NCBI GenBank assembly: GCA_963971305.1
Contig: OZ020306.1
Coordinates: 39,081,512-39,145,511, forward strand
DNA from: Arcuatula senhousia
Lineage: Eukaryota > Mollusca > Bivalvia > Mytilida > Mytilidae
Reading direction: 5' to 3'
Length of the DNA: 64,000 bases
Numbering within the stretch: the stretch's first letter is position 1; each line of letters opens with the position of its first letter. Made by a program: the position numbers and the translations under genes. Under the pieces are notes generated by a model. The model saw nothing but the letters and a program-made list of their open reading frames with translations. It did not search any database and was not told the origin of the DNA. This document shows, piece after piece, positions 31,576 through 46,422 of the stretch.

Positions 31576-33394
31576 TTTTTGTCTCGCCTGCGAAGCAGAG
31601 CGGGACATAGGTGTTACTTTACCGGCGGCGGCGACGGCGGCGTTAACTTTTTGGAAAAGTTTTATGAGCACCTCCATATCTCAAGAACTATAAGTCCTAG
31701 GTTGATGAAACTTAGTATGCATATGCCCCAGTAGTAGCTTAGCACAGTTGCATCCCCATCGTTTGACTTTGACCTTGATTTTCCGGTTTAGTGACTTTGA
31801 CAATATTCAATACATATAATAGCAATGGAAAAGTTTTGCGAGCACCTCCATATCTCAAGAACTATAGGTCCTAGGTTGATGAAACTTGGTATGCATATGC
31901 CCCAGTAGTAGCTTAGCACAGTTGCATCCCCATCGTTTGACCTTGACATTTATTTTCCGGTTGAGTGACTTTGACAATTTTCAATACATATAATAGCAAT
32001 GGAAAAGTTTTGCGAGCACCTCCATATCTCGAGAACTATAGGTTCCATGGCCGTAGCTAGGGTCCCAAAAATAGTGAGGCAAAGTGTATCGGCGAGCGAA
32101 GCGAGGCGAAAATTTTTTCGGCAGGGGCCTGGGGTAAATGGTGCGAAATCCTGCACTCTGGGCGTTTCCAAAAGGATTATTGACTCCAAAGCAAGCTTTA
32201 TGATATGCTGTTTTTTGGACAATTTAAAGAAAAATATGTTATTAGGCATACTTTCATGAACACATTTGTTCGCAACATAGCTTGAAAAGCTTGGAAAAAA
32301 ACATAAACTGCTGACCCTAAATGAAGATATACTTGCTTGCCGTTTACATCGTTCACATACATATATATGCCTACCTTAAAAATTAAAAGATTATTTTATT
32401 CAATATCAGGATAATATCAGGGTTGTATTGCAGAATCCTGAAATAATTTAAAATATTTGAAAACAACTGAAAAATACCTACATATGGCAACAACTCCCTA
32501 GAGTGGAACAGAAAAAAAAAGGTTATGAATTAATTTATATCTTTTTCGTTAAAAAAATAAAGGAACAAAAAAATACTGAACTGGAGTTATTATAAATAAT
32601 CTCACATATCCAAGGAGAAAAGACAAAACAAGGCAAAGTCATAACAAAGCAATTGAAAATCGTAATGGTCCTGACTCTCAAAAGAATAGGTTAAACAAGG
32701 TTTTATGGTGCCTAACTTTTCTCTTCAATTGCGGTCTTAGTGTCCAGCAACACAAAACAAGACGGTTGTGAGACAACACGGTTGTAAAACATAATAGGGG
32801 TAAAGAGGTGATCATCTCAGTACAAAAAAAAAAACTGCCACAAACTTATTGAAACAGTCACTAATCATTTTAACTGATATATATTTTTATCATAGGCATT
32901 TAAACCAAAACTTCTGAAATATTCAAGAAATTATGACTTCAATAGTATTAAGACAATAGACAACATTGTCCTGTAAAAGTCAGACGGAGCACAAAATAAG
33001 ATTATTACAGTCAACAGTTGACACAAACAAAAAGTTATTCAAACAAAAGTCTGCTAATACAATATTTTAAACACGAAGTACTGCAAGGCCGCAAAGTCTC
33101 TACCACTCATAAATGACATTACTAAAGGTTCAATCATCTACGTGAGGCATCACAAAATACATTCGAATTGGAAATATTAACATAATCTCATATTTGGAAA
33201 ACAATTAATCTTCAAGTGCAGTATCTACCAAAGTTGCTAAAATGGCATTGGCCAAGCCTGTTATCGGTAAATCTGGTTTTAGGTTTAACTAATTATCACA
33301 TTTATTACTGCAAATTAAAAAGTTATTAAATTAATTGTAGCATGTAAATCAATGATAAATGAAACTAACTATATATTTTTTAGTACCTGTATAC

Positions 33395-33438
<44 letters not shown>

Positions 33439-34638
33439 CCAATTTTTTTAGTGAGGCAACTGCCTCACTTGCCTCAATGGTAGCTACGGCCATGGGTTCT
33501 AGGTTGATGAAACTTGGTATGCATATGCCTCAGTAGTAGCTTAGCACAGTTGCATCCCCATCTTTTGACCTTGACCTTTATTTTTTGGTTGAGTGACTTT
33601 GACAATTTTCAATACATATAATAGCATTGGAAAAGTTTTGCGAGCACCTCCATATCTCAAGAACTATAGGTCCTAGGTTGATGAAACTTAGTATGCATAT
33701 GCCCCAGTAGTAGCTTAGCACAGTTGCATCCCCATCGTTTGACCTTGACCTTTATTTTCCGGTTGAGTGACTTTGACAATTTTCAATACATATAATAGCA
33801 ATGGAAAAGTTTTGCGAGCACCTCCATATCTCAAGAACTATAGGTCCTAGGTTGATGAAACTTGGTATACATATGCCCCAGTAGTAGCTTAGCACAGTTG
33901 CATCCCCACCGTTTGACCTTGACATTTATTTTCCGGTTGAGTGACTTTGACAATTTTCAATACATATAATAGCAATGGAAAAGTTTTGCGAGCACCTCCA
34001 TATCTCAAGAACTATAGGTTCTAGGTTGATGAAACTTGGTATGCATATGCCTCAGTAGTAGCTTAGCACAGTTGCATCCCCATCTTTTGACCTTGACCTT
34101 TATTTTTTGGTTGAGTGACTTTGACAATTTTCAATACATATAATAGCATTGGAAAAGTTTTGCGAGCACCTCCATATCTCAAGAACTATAGGTCCTAGGT
34201 TGATGAAACTTGGTATGCATATGCCCCAGTAGTAGCTTAGCACAGTTGCATCCCCATCGTTTGACCTTGACCTTGATTTTCCGGTTGAGTGACTTTGACA
34301 ATTTTCAATACATATAATAGCAATGGAAAAGTTTTGCGAGCACCTCCATATCTCAAGAACTATAGGTCCTAAGTTGATGAAACTTGGTATGCATATGCGC
34401 CAGTAGTAGCTTAGCACAGTTGCATCCTCATCTTTTGACCTTGACCTTGACCATGGTTTTCCGGTTGAGTGACTTTGATAATTTTTTATGCATATATTTG
34501 CAATGTTTAAGTTCTATAAACATCTTTTGATCTCAGAAACTGAAAATCCATGTAAATTCAAAATATAGTGGAAGTAAGAAAGAATAATTGTTTCTGATGG
34601 TGTCGGCAGGCGAGACATACTTTAGTGTTAACTCTTGT
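31576..34638 (+). mobile_element. HINE-D (GTCTCGCCTGC family), interrupted
   Basis: Left hairpin GTCTCGCCTGC-GAA-GCAGAGCGGGAC after a T-run (from 31581); CGGCGGCGGCGACGGCGGCG tract (31622-31642); GTTAAC; about eight tandem ~174-bp monomers (equivalent points 31653, 31827, 32001, then about 33628, 33803, 33976, 34150, 34325); inverted terminus GCAGGCGAGAC (34606-34616); end CTCTTGT. Monomers are highly alike, so expansion is recent. No clear 3' hairpin is seen, unlike the other families. Nested element at 32045-33495. Confidence 0.8.
32045..33495. mobile_element. 1451-bp TIR element nested in HINE-D
   Basis: Termini CCATGGCCGTAGCTA (32045-32059) and TAGCTACGGCCATGG (33481-33495) are a perfect 15-bp inverted repeat. 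Restoring the interrupted monomer (ATAGGTTCTAGG) gives a 3-bp duplication GTT. GTGAGGCAA words lie just inside both ends. A run of about 37 A (33399-33435) sits near the right end. I see no transposase. The 3-bp duplication would fit a CMC/EnSpm-like or other superfamily; it is unassigned. Confidence 0.85.
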
Positions 34639-34640
34639 AT

Positions 34641-34773
34641 ATGTGAAGCTTTTTTCAGTGACGATCGACTGACTTCATTGATTGTAATTTGCGTAGTAGG
34701 TTTTGGCACATGTGAAGCTTTTTTCAGTGACGACTGTCTTCATTGATTGTCATTCGCGTAGTAGATTTTGGCA
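34641..34773. repeat. 69-bp tandem pair
   Basis: ATGTGAAGCTTTTTTCAGTG begins at 34641 and again at 34710. Both units run on to GCGTAGTAGNTTTTGGCAC. The second has a 5-6-bp deletion. Confidence 0.75.
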
Positions 34774-34787
34774 CTTGTGGCACAAGT

Positions 34788-34960
34788 CAGGTGTTCGGAG
34801 TCCACAATTAATAGCGGGTTGGGACTTACCCGAATAATACAGTTGTTGAATTTCGCTCATTAACCTGTTTCGCCTACATTTACGAAGACGGATTCCGCTG
34901 AAGTTTAAGAAGACGGATTGGGCTTGAATTATTCGAGTTAGGCGTGGACTCAAACACCTG
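34788..34960. repeat. Foldback sequence
   Basis: CAGGTGTTCGGAGTCCAC (34788-34805) pairs with GTGGACTCAAACACCTG (34944-34960), with further pairing inside (ACCCGAATAAT / ATTATTCGAGT). A 116-codon minus-strand frame covers this stretch but shows no recognisable protein. Confidence 0.5.
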
Positions 34961-35745
34961 GATTGGAGGATGCCGTGAGTGACATACAACAAGAACCAGT
35001 CATAGAAATTTTGTTTATTTTCGTGCAGATTGTTTGGCAAAATTGGCCTCCCCCTTTTTGTTCTCGGTAGACCATCATACAGGCTTTCTGTACTCGCCAC
35101 TTGGTGGTTATCCTGATATATAGTTAAAAGTCATTTTTTGCAGACTGATGTTCAACATTCCATGTTTTTTTTTATCGTTTTGCATAGATAAATTTATTTT
35201 CACTCGACACCTGAATTGTTCTATACATAACATATTTTCCAGATCAGGAGCCCACATGGAACAAAGAGAGGTTCACAAATTACATGTGGGGGTATATATG
35301 CTTAAAGTGCATATGCCGGGCGACATATTTCCCTGCACATGTGAAGCATTCGTGCCGTTTTGCATTGGGAATGTGGTCCTACGACTTGATTAATATTCAG
35401 GGAAAAAAAGCCATACAGCCGACACAAAAAATAAATTATGTTTATTTCAATCTATATTCATTGACGGTCAACCAAGCTGCCAATACAGTACATAAACATC
35501 GACATCAGATTCAATAAAGACACAAAGCCTTCTTTATAATTGCACAGAAAATCGAACATTTAAAAAGATCATATCATTTTACAACTATATTTAAACTTAA
35601 AGTTGGTCGAGTTTTGTTATAAAACATAATAAACTTAAAGCATCCGAAGTAAAAATAGCTTAATTTATTCAACTGATCTAGATCTTTAACTTGTTATTGG
35701 TTTTCAGTTCATTTGGTATGCCAAGGCCGTCTCCCTTTGCTGCAG

Positions 35746-35752
35746 TATATAA
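35746..35752 (+). promoter_or_regulatory. TATA box of the 105-aa gene
   Basis: TATATAA followed by AGG lies about 30 bp upstream of the likely start near 35777. It sits in a locally GC-richer patch (CCAAGGCCGTCTCCCTTTGCTG) that contrasts with the AT-rich flanks. Confidence 0.65.
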
Positions 35753-35776
35753 GGAGGTTGCTACTTGTTTGTAAAC

Positions 35777-35825
35777 AGAACCCAGAAAACAAGGACTTAG
35801 CGATCATATATAATTATATTGCAAT
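35777..35825 (+). other. Predicted non-coding 5'UTR exon
   Basis: Runs from the start inferred from the TATA box to the donor GCAAT|GTAAGT at 35826. The matching acceptor TTTTTTATTGTAG ends at 36236. Splicing removes the ATG at the exon end, leaving the ATG at 36258 as the first start codon. Confidence 0.55.
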
Positions 35826-36257
35826 GTAAGTATGATAGTTAAGGAATTTTTAGTACTGCGCAATACTGATATTTTGCATTTTATATGATATTCCAATATT
35901 TTAAATATTAAATAAATATTCTATTGCACAGCAAAGATTGATTGATTTATTAATTGTCATTTTTTGCATCATGTTGGATTTATTAAAATTGTAAATATGT
36001 GGATATGCAAATTATTTCAATTTTACAACTTTTCGCTGATGAATAATGATTTGTTACGCATATGAAGAACTGCGAAAAATCGTCGCAATTTTGCTGAAAA
36101 TTAATTAAAAAAAAATGTTGAAAGTTTAAGACTTAACGCTTGAGTACTAGACTGAAATTGTTTGCTTTTTATTCGTTGTAAATTTCCTTTTACAAAATAA
36201 ATAACATATCCTCTACAGTTCTCTTTTTTATTGTAGAAAGAGAAATAATAGTTTAGG

Positions 36258-36575
36258 ATGGGGGACAAGAAGTTCTTGAGGTCTTATATGGGCACCGAAG
36301 TTCATTATGCTCCAGAACTAAACAAACTTCCAGAAGACAATAAAAAGCCGGGATTCTTTAGGAGGGCTAGTCTTGATGGCATTGGAATTTTTAAAAGAAG
36401 AGAAAGTGTGGACAGTGTCGGGTCACCGACAGACAGACGTCAAAGTGTTAGTAGTGTAGAAGACATGCCGACGTCGCCCCTCATGAGCGCAGTAATGCAA
36501 GGACAGATAAAAGCGGCCACGCCGGAATCAATACAGAAAACTAAAAATGTATTCCATTCGTTTGATTTCAAATAA
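36258..36575 (+). CDS. Small Ser/Arg-rich protein with three RRxS sites, 105 aa
   Basis: I do not recognise this family. The protein has no signal peptide or membrane helix and is polar throughout. It contains three basophilic kinase consensus sites, RRAS (35-38), RRES (47-50) and RRQS (60-63), plus Ser/Thr-Pro sites at S56, S73 and T88, and ends HSFDFK. This suggests a phosphoregulated cytosolic or nuclear adaptor, but function is unknown. Support for a real gene: upstream TATA box, donor and acceptor framing a 5'UTR intron, a strong start context (AGGATGG), and codon use and composition unlike the AT-rich flanks. The stop TAA overlaps an AATAAA (36571-36576), probably too close to be the used poly(A) signal. 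Confidence 0.72.
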   Translation: MGDKKFLRSYMGTEVHYAPELNKLPEDNKKPGFFRRASLDGIGIFKRRESVDSVGSPTDRRQSVSSVEDMPTSPLMSAVMQGQIKAATPESIQKTKNVFHSFDFK

Positions 36576-36926
36576 ACTTTGGAGGTTCATTGACCGCATG
36601 AAAAGACTGTGTTCATGATTGTGATCGTATATTGCCGAAGAAAGAATTGTACATGTGTAAATACCCAAAAGTTGTTGTGCAAATCTTTATATACATTAAT
36701 GGTTTTGTGTGATTAGCACATGTAATTTATTTTTGTAGAAGAGTTTATTTTATTTATTGTTATGTTTTTTAAAAAGTTTTGAAAATAATACTGTTGTTAC
36801 AGATACTTGTTGTTTTGGCCTTTGCATTTAAACAACACATATCAGGTGCGATCTGCTTTTCATTGGTTAAGTTTTTGAAAGGTTCATGTTGGTACATACT
36901 TAATTTCTATTACAAAGAAAACTTTC

Positions 36927-38270
36927 ATTTTTAGCTCACCTGGCCAAAGGCCATGTGAGCTATTGCCATCACTTGGCGTCCGTCGTCGTCGTCCGTCGTC
37001 GTTAACTTTTCTTCAAACCTCTTCTCCTCTGAAACGGCTGCACAGATTCAAACCAAATTTGGTCTGGTGGTACTGTAGGGTATCCCCCACAGAACTGACG
37101 TGGGGATTTTTTATTCGTTAAAAAACATGGCCGCCGTTGCTAAAAATAGACCAGGGGGTCAGACTACTGTTTTTGGCTTGTAAATCAAAAAGTATAAGAG
37201 ATAGATGAAATCTGATGCCACGCTACTGCTTCAGCATTAAAGGCTCTACAAAAGTCTTCATTGAGTCGAAGTTGTCAGATGACCCCTTATGGGAGTTACG
37301 GCCCCTTAAAGGTGAAAAATAGCATTTTTTCATGTTTTTGGCCTATGGAATGAAAACTATTGCAGATAGAGAGAAGCTGTTGCTTGCTTAAATGTTCAGC
37401 TCATTTAGCTCTACAAAAGTCTCCATAAGGTCAAAGTTGTCAGATGACCCCTTATAGGGGTTATGGCCCCATAAAGGCAAAAATAGAGTTTTTGGCCTAT
37501 AGAATGAAAACTATTGCAGATAGAGAAAAGCTGTTGCTTGCTTAAATGTTCAGCTCGTTTAGCTCTACACAAGCCTCCATAGGGTCGAAGTTGTCAGATG
37601 ACCCCTTATAGGGGTTACAGCCCCTTAAAGGCAAAAAATAGTGTTTTTGGCCTATAGAATGAAAACTATTGCAGATAGAGAAAAGCTGTTGCTTGCTTAA
37701 ATGTTCAGCTCATTTAGCTCTACACAAGTCACCATATGGTCGAAGTTGTCAGATGACCCCCTTTAGGGGTTACAGCCCCTTAAAGGCAAAAAATAGTGTT
37801 TTTGGCCTATGGAATGAAAACTATTGCAGATAGAGAAAAGCTGTTGCTTGCTTAAATGTTCAGCTCATTTAGCTCTTCAAAAGTTTCCATAGGGTCAAAG
37901 TTGCCAGATGACCCCTTAAAGTGGTTACGGCCCCTTAAAGGCAAACAATAGTGTTTTTGGCCTAAAGAAAGAAAACTTTTGCAGATAGGGAAAAGATGTT
38001 GCTTGCTTAAATGTTCAGCTTAATTAGCTCTTCAAAAGTCTTTTTTAGTTGAAAAGTTTCCATAGGGTTGAAGTTGTCAGATGACCCCTTTAAGGGGTTA
38101 TGGCCCTTTAAAGGTGAAAAATAGTGTTTTTTGCTTTGGAATGAAAACTATTGCAGATAGAGAAAAGCTTTTTATTGCTTAAACATTCAGCTCATTTAGC
38201 TATACAAAAGTCTTTAAAGGGTTGACATTAAGACCAGGTGAGCGATTCAGGCTCCTGGGAGCCTCTTGTT
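36927..38270 (+). mobile_element. HINE-A copy 2
   Basis: Left hairpin AGCTCACCTGGCC/GGCCATGTGAGCT (from 36933); GTCCGTCGTCGTC tract; GTTAACTTTTCTTC; six ~155-bp monomers (GCAGATAGAGAAAAGCTGTT points at 37362, 37516, 37671, 37826, 37981, 38153); CAGGTGAGC (38235-38243); hairpin AGGCTCCTGGGAGCCT (38249-38264); end CTCTTGT. Termini match copy 1 at 19452, but the monomer size and sequence differ. The family therefore shares ends around different cores. Confidence 0.82.
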
Positions 38271-38484
38271 ACTCCTTGGAATCTGTATTTGATCTCCTCT
38301 CCTCCCCTTCCCCCGACCCGGCCCAACCCAACCATATATTGTTTTATTAAGATATGTGTAATTCTTTTAACTTGCAAACAGTTCCCTTATGAAATAACTT
38401 AATCAAAAGTGACGAAGTATACAGTATATATTTAATTCCAGGATACTAGTAATTAAAATCACAAGTAAAACAACACCAAGACAC

Positions 38485-38516
<32 letters not shown>

Positions 38517-38885
38517 ACCAAACAAACCAACAACAAAGAAACAAAATACGATTTCAAACACAATCAGGTAGCGCCCATCACAAGAATCAGCTTTAACTAT
38601 AATTCCAGCAAGATGGTAGCATCAGTGTCTGCTTGTGACAACACTTTCTAGACAGAATACTAATAGCTAAGATGCGGTCAACTAAACAAAGTCGCGGGTC
38701 AAAAGGCAATATTCAAAAAAGAAGTACAGATGTTGAAGTCCAAAAAGTCAAAGACTAAATCAATTAATTTTTTTTCAAATTTCAAATTCTTTATTAATGA
38801 TAAGCCAGATTTAGGCGAGCATCAATTAAAAGAACTCAACCAGCAACGTTCAGTTTGGTATTGTAACCAGTTCTCGTTTTGCGGA
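38271..38885. other. No gene recognised; C-run/A-run patch
   Basis: Contains a long C-run followed by A-rich sequence (about 38484-38530). A 63-codon frame at 38730-38921 runs into HINE-B-like sequence and is not credible as a gene. Confidence 0.5.
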
Positions 38886-39080
38886 CGAAATATGATATAT
38901 GATGCTGTCGTTGTTGTCTGATAACTTTAGTGTTCCCACAGTCACTTTAGTTCTAGTTATCCCATTGCTATGAAATTTGACAATGATATTCCTTACCATA
39001 ACAGGATGGATGGTATTGATTTTGGGGTCCTTCCCTTTTTCGTTAAGAAATTATGGGCCAAAAATGCTACTTTTTTAATT
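38886..39080 (+). mobile_element. HINE-B fragment
   Basis: GATGCTGTCGTTGTTGTCTG, TAACTTTAGTGTTCCCACA, CCCATTGCTATGAAATTTGACAATGA and GATTTTGGGGTCC match 59704-59860 of HINE-B copy 2. Both termini are missing. Confidence 0.75.
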
Positions 39081-40740
39081 TGTTCAAACTTGTCATTGAG
39101 TTATTTGCACTCAATGATTAACTTGTATCTGAAGCTAAAAGAAAGTTTCAGTCCAGCATATAAATATTACATTACGAATAACAGCCGGGCCCAGATGTAA
39201 ATGTTGAGGAAATCCTCAATCGGTTGAAAACTGGTTTCATTTACAATAGACCTTTCCCTTATACAGGAACATTTTAAAACAACGCGTTTATTTAATGTTC
39301 CTGCCTTTAACAATAAAAAGCCACATTTTCACGAAATTGTTAATGTAAGGCCTTGAAGGTCTGGCAGTAAGTGAAACATACTTAGTGGTCAGTTAGGACG
39401 TCAACGGTTTTGGTTTGGGACCATAGTCTAGAATTACCACAATAATGTAGCTTCTTTGACAGTATTACGGGCTACAACGCTTTCTCATTTCTCGTAATGA
39501 AGCTTCGGCCCCGAACCCGTATCATACTGGGCGTGATTCAAACTCGAGCCCCCCCCTTTATTGTAATTAGCAATAAGAGTTTCTGGATCCGCCACTGGCC
39601 CCGACTAAAAGGCAAAAATGTTAGATGAGCTATATTATTGGAGCTAAGTATAGGTTGGTTAAGATTTGTTGTTTCGGTTGTAATACAGTCTGGTCAAGCC
39701 TGATACTGTTGAACTTGAATAGTCATGCTTGTCACTCAATACTAAGCTTTATTTATACATGTACAACAAAATACTAACTAGTACAGTCATGGCGGCATAC
39801 AATATTGTACAATGATATAACATGTTACATGATGTATAATAAAATGAAACAAACAATTAAATGTCATTTAAAAGTTCAAACATTTTTAACTGAATTAAAA
39901 TCATATAACATATACACTTTTAAAAACCGATTATCAAAACAAATTTGGGTCTCTCTTCCTCAGTTCTACATGACCTGTTCTAATGATTTAAAACACTCCA
40001 AATCTAAAATTAAGGTTTACATGTTAAAATATGTTCTCTTTTTCCTTTTTGCCGGTTAATTTACAGTTTAAAAAAGAATGTTGCTCGTTATCCAGCGTGT
40101 AAAAAGGTTTCACAAAGTCTCAAATGCTGGGGATATATCACAGTTTCAATCAATAATTTGCTTATTCTAAATTTGATTATGTTTTTCTGTTACATTTGGT
40201 GTTTTATTTCTTAAATCAATGAATCATAAAGAATTTGAATTTGATCTAGTTGAATGTTCCTAGCTTAAATAGTTAAATAATGAACTTGTCATCTGTCGAA
40301 TTTTCTATTTCATTGAAAGTTATTGCTTATCCTGATTGCTCACGCTGGAGTATAGCGTTCCATGGGAATAGACTCCGTATATGGCAGAAGAAGAAGAACA
40401 ATATTCATTCCCACATAAATTTTAATTATATTTTTAACATGCCAACCTTATATTTTTCAATTGGATCATGATTTGCTAACTGATCTTTTTTGTATATTAT
40501 TTCTTCAAGATTTTTTTTTCCTTTTGCGACAGTGTACCAAGAATATGTTCTCTCATCAACTAGTTAGTTGAAAAGCTTCCTTACTGCAAAAAATGTACTG
40601 AGTCAGCATTATTGCTATAGAGTCTTGCAAGAAAAGAAAAAAAAACTTTGTTTTTAGGTACAAGTAGTCTATAAATTAGTTCCAAGTGTATTTACAGAGA
40701 CTTTGATGCAGCTTCCCAAAAAGTATCTTTATTAATACTT
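39081..40740. other. No gene recognised
   Basis: Short chance frames only. CTGGATCCGCCACTGG at about 39582-39597 is a terminus of the GGATCCAG MITE family. ACATGTACAAC words recur. Confidence 0.4.
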
Positions 40741-40748
40741 GTGGCAAC

Positions 40749-41991
40749 CACAGGCGTTTGCGTCCAGAATTTTCTTTTTTATATAAATAACATGAAGATT
40801 TTCATCTCGTCTATATATACTATTTCCACGTGGAAATAGTAATATAGTGTGTCAGATTTTCATATATACACACAATAAGGGAGCGACCATTTGATTTTAT
40901 GGGGGTGGGGGGCTATAGTGAAATTTGAAATAAAAAGACAGTATGGCATAAATCCAGAAATAAAAAGACAGGACAGTGCTTTGAATGAAAAAAATAAGGC
41001 AGGATGATATCTTTGGTTGAAAAATTTATAGTAGCTTTTAAAATAAAATAATTTGCGTGCGCTAGCGCGAAAAAAATAATCCAGGCTCGGCTTTTTCCGA
41101 AAATAAAAAACGCGGCAGGACGAAGAAAATCTCCATAGCCCCATAAAAATCAAATGTTTGCTCCCTAACACTGACTAGAAAATGTGTCTATGAGCCAAAG
41201 GATGGCCCTCCCGTTCTTGAAATATCATTGACCCCTAATGTGTATTACCTGGGATATGGACCTTTACCAAGAAATAAATCAAAAGTGCTTATGCGTAAAA
41301 TATAGGTTGTAGTGAGGGGTGCCGTGTTACCAAGACTCATCTAGTAGTGAAATATCGATCCCCTAACATGTAGTATCAAAGATATGGACCTTAACATTGA
41401 CCCCTATTAAACATGAAGTATCCAAATTTCTATTGCTACCCAAAACACACCTGGTTGTGAGATATCATTGACCCTAAACATTTAGTATCCAAGTTTATGG
41501 ACCTTAACCAAGAACTTTACCAAAGTCGTTCATGCGTAAACTATAGATGGTAGTGACCTAATTTCTAGTGGGTAGTGTCACGTTACCCAAGACAGGTCAA
41601 GACACGTCTAGTGGTGAAATATCATTGACCCCAACCATGATCTAGAGTCCAAGTTATTGACCTTAACCAACAAATTAACCAAAGTCGTTCATGCAAAAAA
41701 TAAAGGTCACAGTGACCTAATTTCTAGTGGGTCGTCTGGCCCTACACAAGACCCATCTAGGGGTAAGCTGGCAACCGGCTCCCTACTGTTCAGATAATTC
41801 AGATAACAGCGGGGTACCAGCCTAATCTAGGGGTAAATTATCTGATTGACCCAAAACATCTGGTATCCCAGTAATGATCAGTATAAAATGGACCTAATCA
41901 AGTCCGTAACAATTTTACGGACGTACGGACGGACGGACAAGAGTAAATCGATATGACCATAAAAATAAAATCCTGGACCCAAACGCCTGTG
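40749..41991 (-). mobile_element. 8-bp-TSD TIR element with tandem core and GGAC microsatellite
   Basis: Termini CACAGGCGTTTGCGTCCAG (40749-40767) and CTGGACCCAAACGCCTGTG (41973-41991) match at 18 of 19 positions. GTGGCAAC flanks both sides (40741-40748, 41992-41999), an 8-bp target duplication. Inside are monomers of ~170 bp (GTGAAATATCATTGACCCC, TCGTTCATGCGTAAA) and ACGGACGTACGGACGGACGG near the right end. The tandem core plus microsatellite resembles the HINEs, but the ends resemble hAT. A Harbinger-like MITE is nested at 40879-41165. Confidence 0.82.
40879..41165. mobile_element. Harbinger-type MITE nested in the 40749 element
   Basis: The left GGGAGCGACCATTTGATTTT and the inverted right GGGAGCAAACATTTGATTTT are closely matched. 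TAA flanks both sides (40876-40878, 41166-41168). A 3-bp TWA duplication with GGG-starting ends fits PIF/Harbinger. 287 bp, non-coding. Confidence 0.85.
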
Positions 41992-42129
41992 GTGGCAACA
42001 TATTTTGAAACCTTTTTAATGCATTTTTGAATAAGCGCCCGGATAACATTTAATTGGGGCGAAATAACAAAGTACCGATCGATGCTGTTTACAATTGACC
42101 AATTAAATACGTCGTTATATCTAAACTTT

Positions 42130-42137
42130 CCGGAAGT
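42130..42137 (+). promoter_or_regulatory. ETS-like site upstream of NEDD8
   Basis: CCGGAAGT lies 56 nt upstream of the NEDD8 start codon, with no TATA box nearby. This resembles housekeeping promoters. The same octamer precedes TMEM145 at a similar distance. Confidence 0.45.
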
Positions 42138-42192
42138 AGATATTTTCAGACGAAAAAGAAAAAAAAAGAAATCTCACACATAAAAGAAAATC

Positions 42193-45894
<3,702 letters not shown>

Positions 45895-46416
45895 GATTTA
45901 GTGGACTACCTTAACATTTTATATTGTTTAATTCTTTGTTGCCTATAGGATTGTTTGATTAATCTTGAAAAAGCAATCCCTGAATAATAATTATGTTTAA
46001 ATTCTGACATGTTTGGGTTATTTATTTTGCTACATCTATATAATGTAAAATGTGATTTCCATCCTGTCAATTTCTTTTATTTGCAATTATGATACATGTA
46101 TATCAAAGATTGTAAGAAAGTGCAAGAATTTTTTGAGAACATGTGAAGAAGGCTTTAAAACTTATATATGTTTACTGATTATGTTTAATAGTTAGCTGTA
46201 GGTCTGTAGTGCTTCATGTTCCCTTTATAAATATTCGGATTTGACTGACTTGATGTCCACAAAATAATTACAATAGTATACATAACAAAATTATCATAAG
46301 AGCTACAGACCCATAGCTATGTTTATGTATGTTTAAATGTAAGTTTTTGTATAGTAAAAGATAAAAACTTTCAGTATTTTGCAATTTATGTTTGTGAGAA
46401 AAAATGAGCCAGAAGA

Positions 46417-46422
46417 AATAAA
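46417..46422 (+). terminator. Candidate NEDD8 poly(A) signal (AATAAA)
   Basis: First clear AATAAA after the NEDD8 stop codon, about 520 nt downstream. Choice by proximity only. Confidence 0.5.

Noticed and set aside
31999..32259. 86-codon frame in HINE-D and the nested element
   Set aside because: It crosses a transposon junction, so it cannot be an ancestral gene.
34100..34417. 105-codon minus-strand frame with internal repeats
   Set aside because: The repeated peptide is just two HINE-D monomers read in one frame.
34750..35100. 116-codon minus-strand frame
   Set aside because: It covers a foldback sequence and shows no recognisable domain or splice support.
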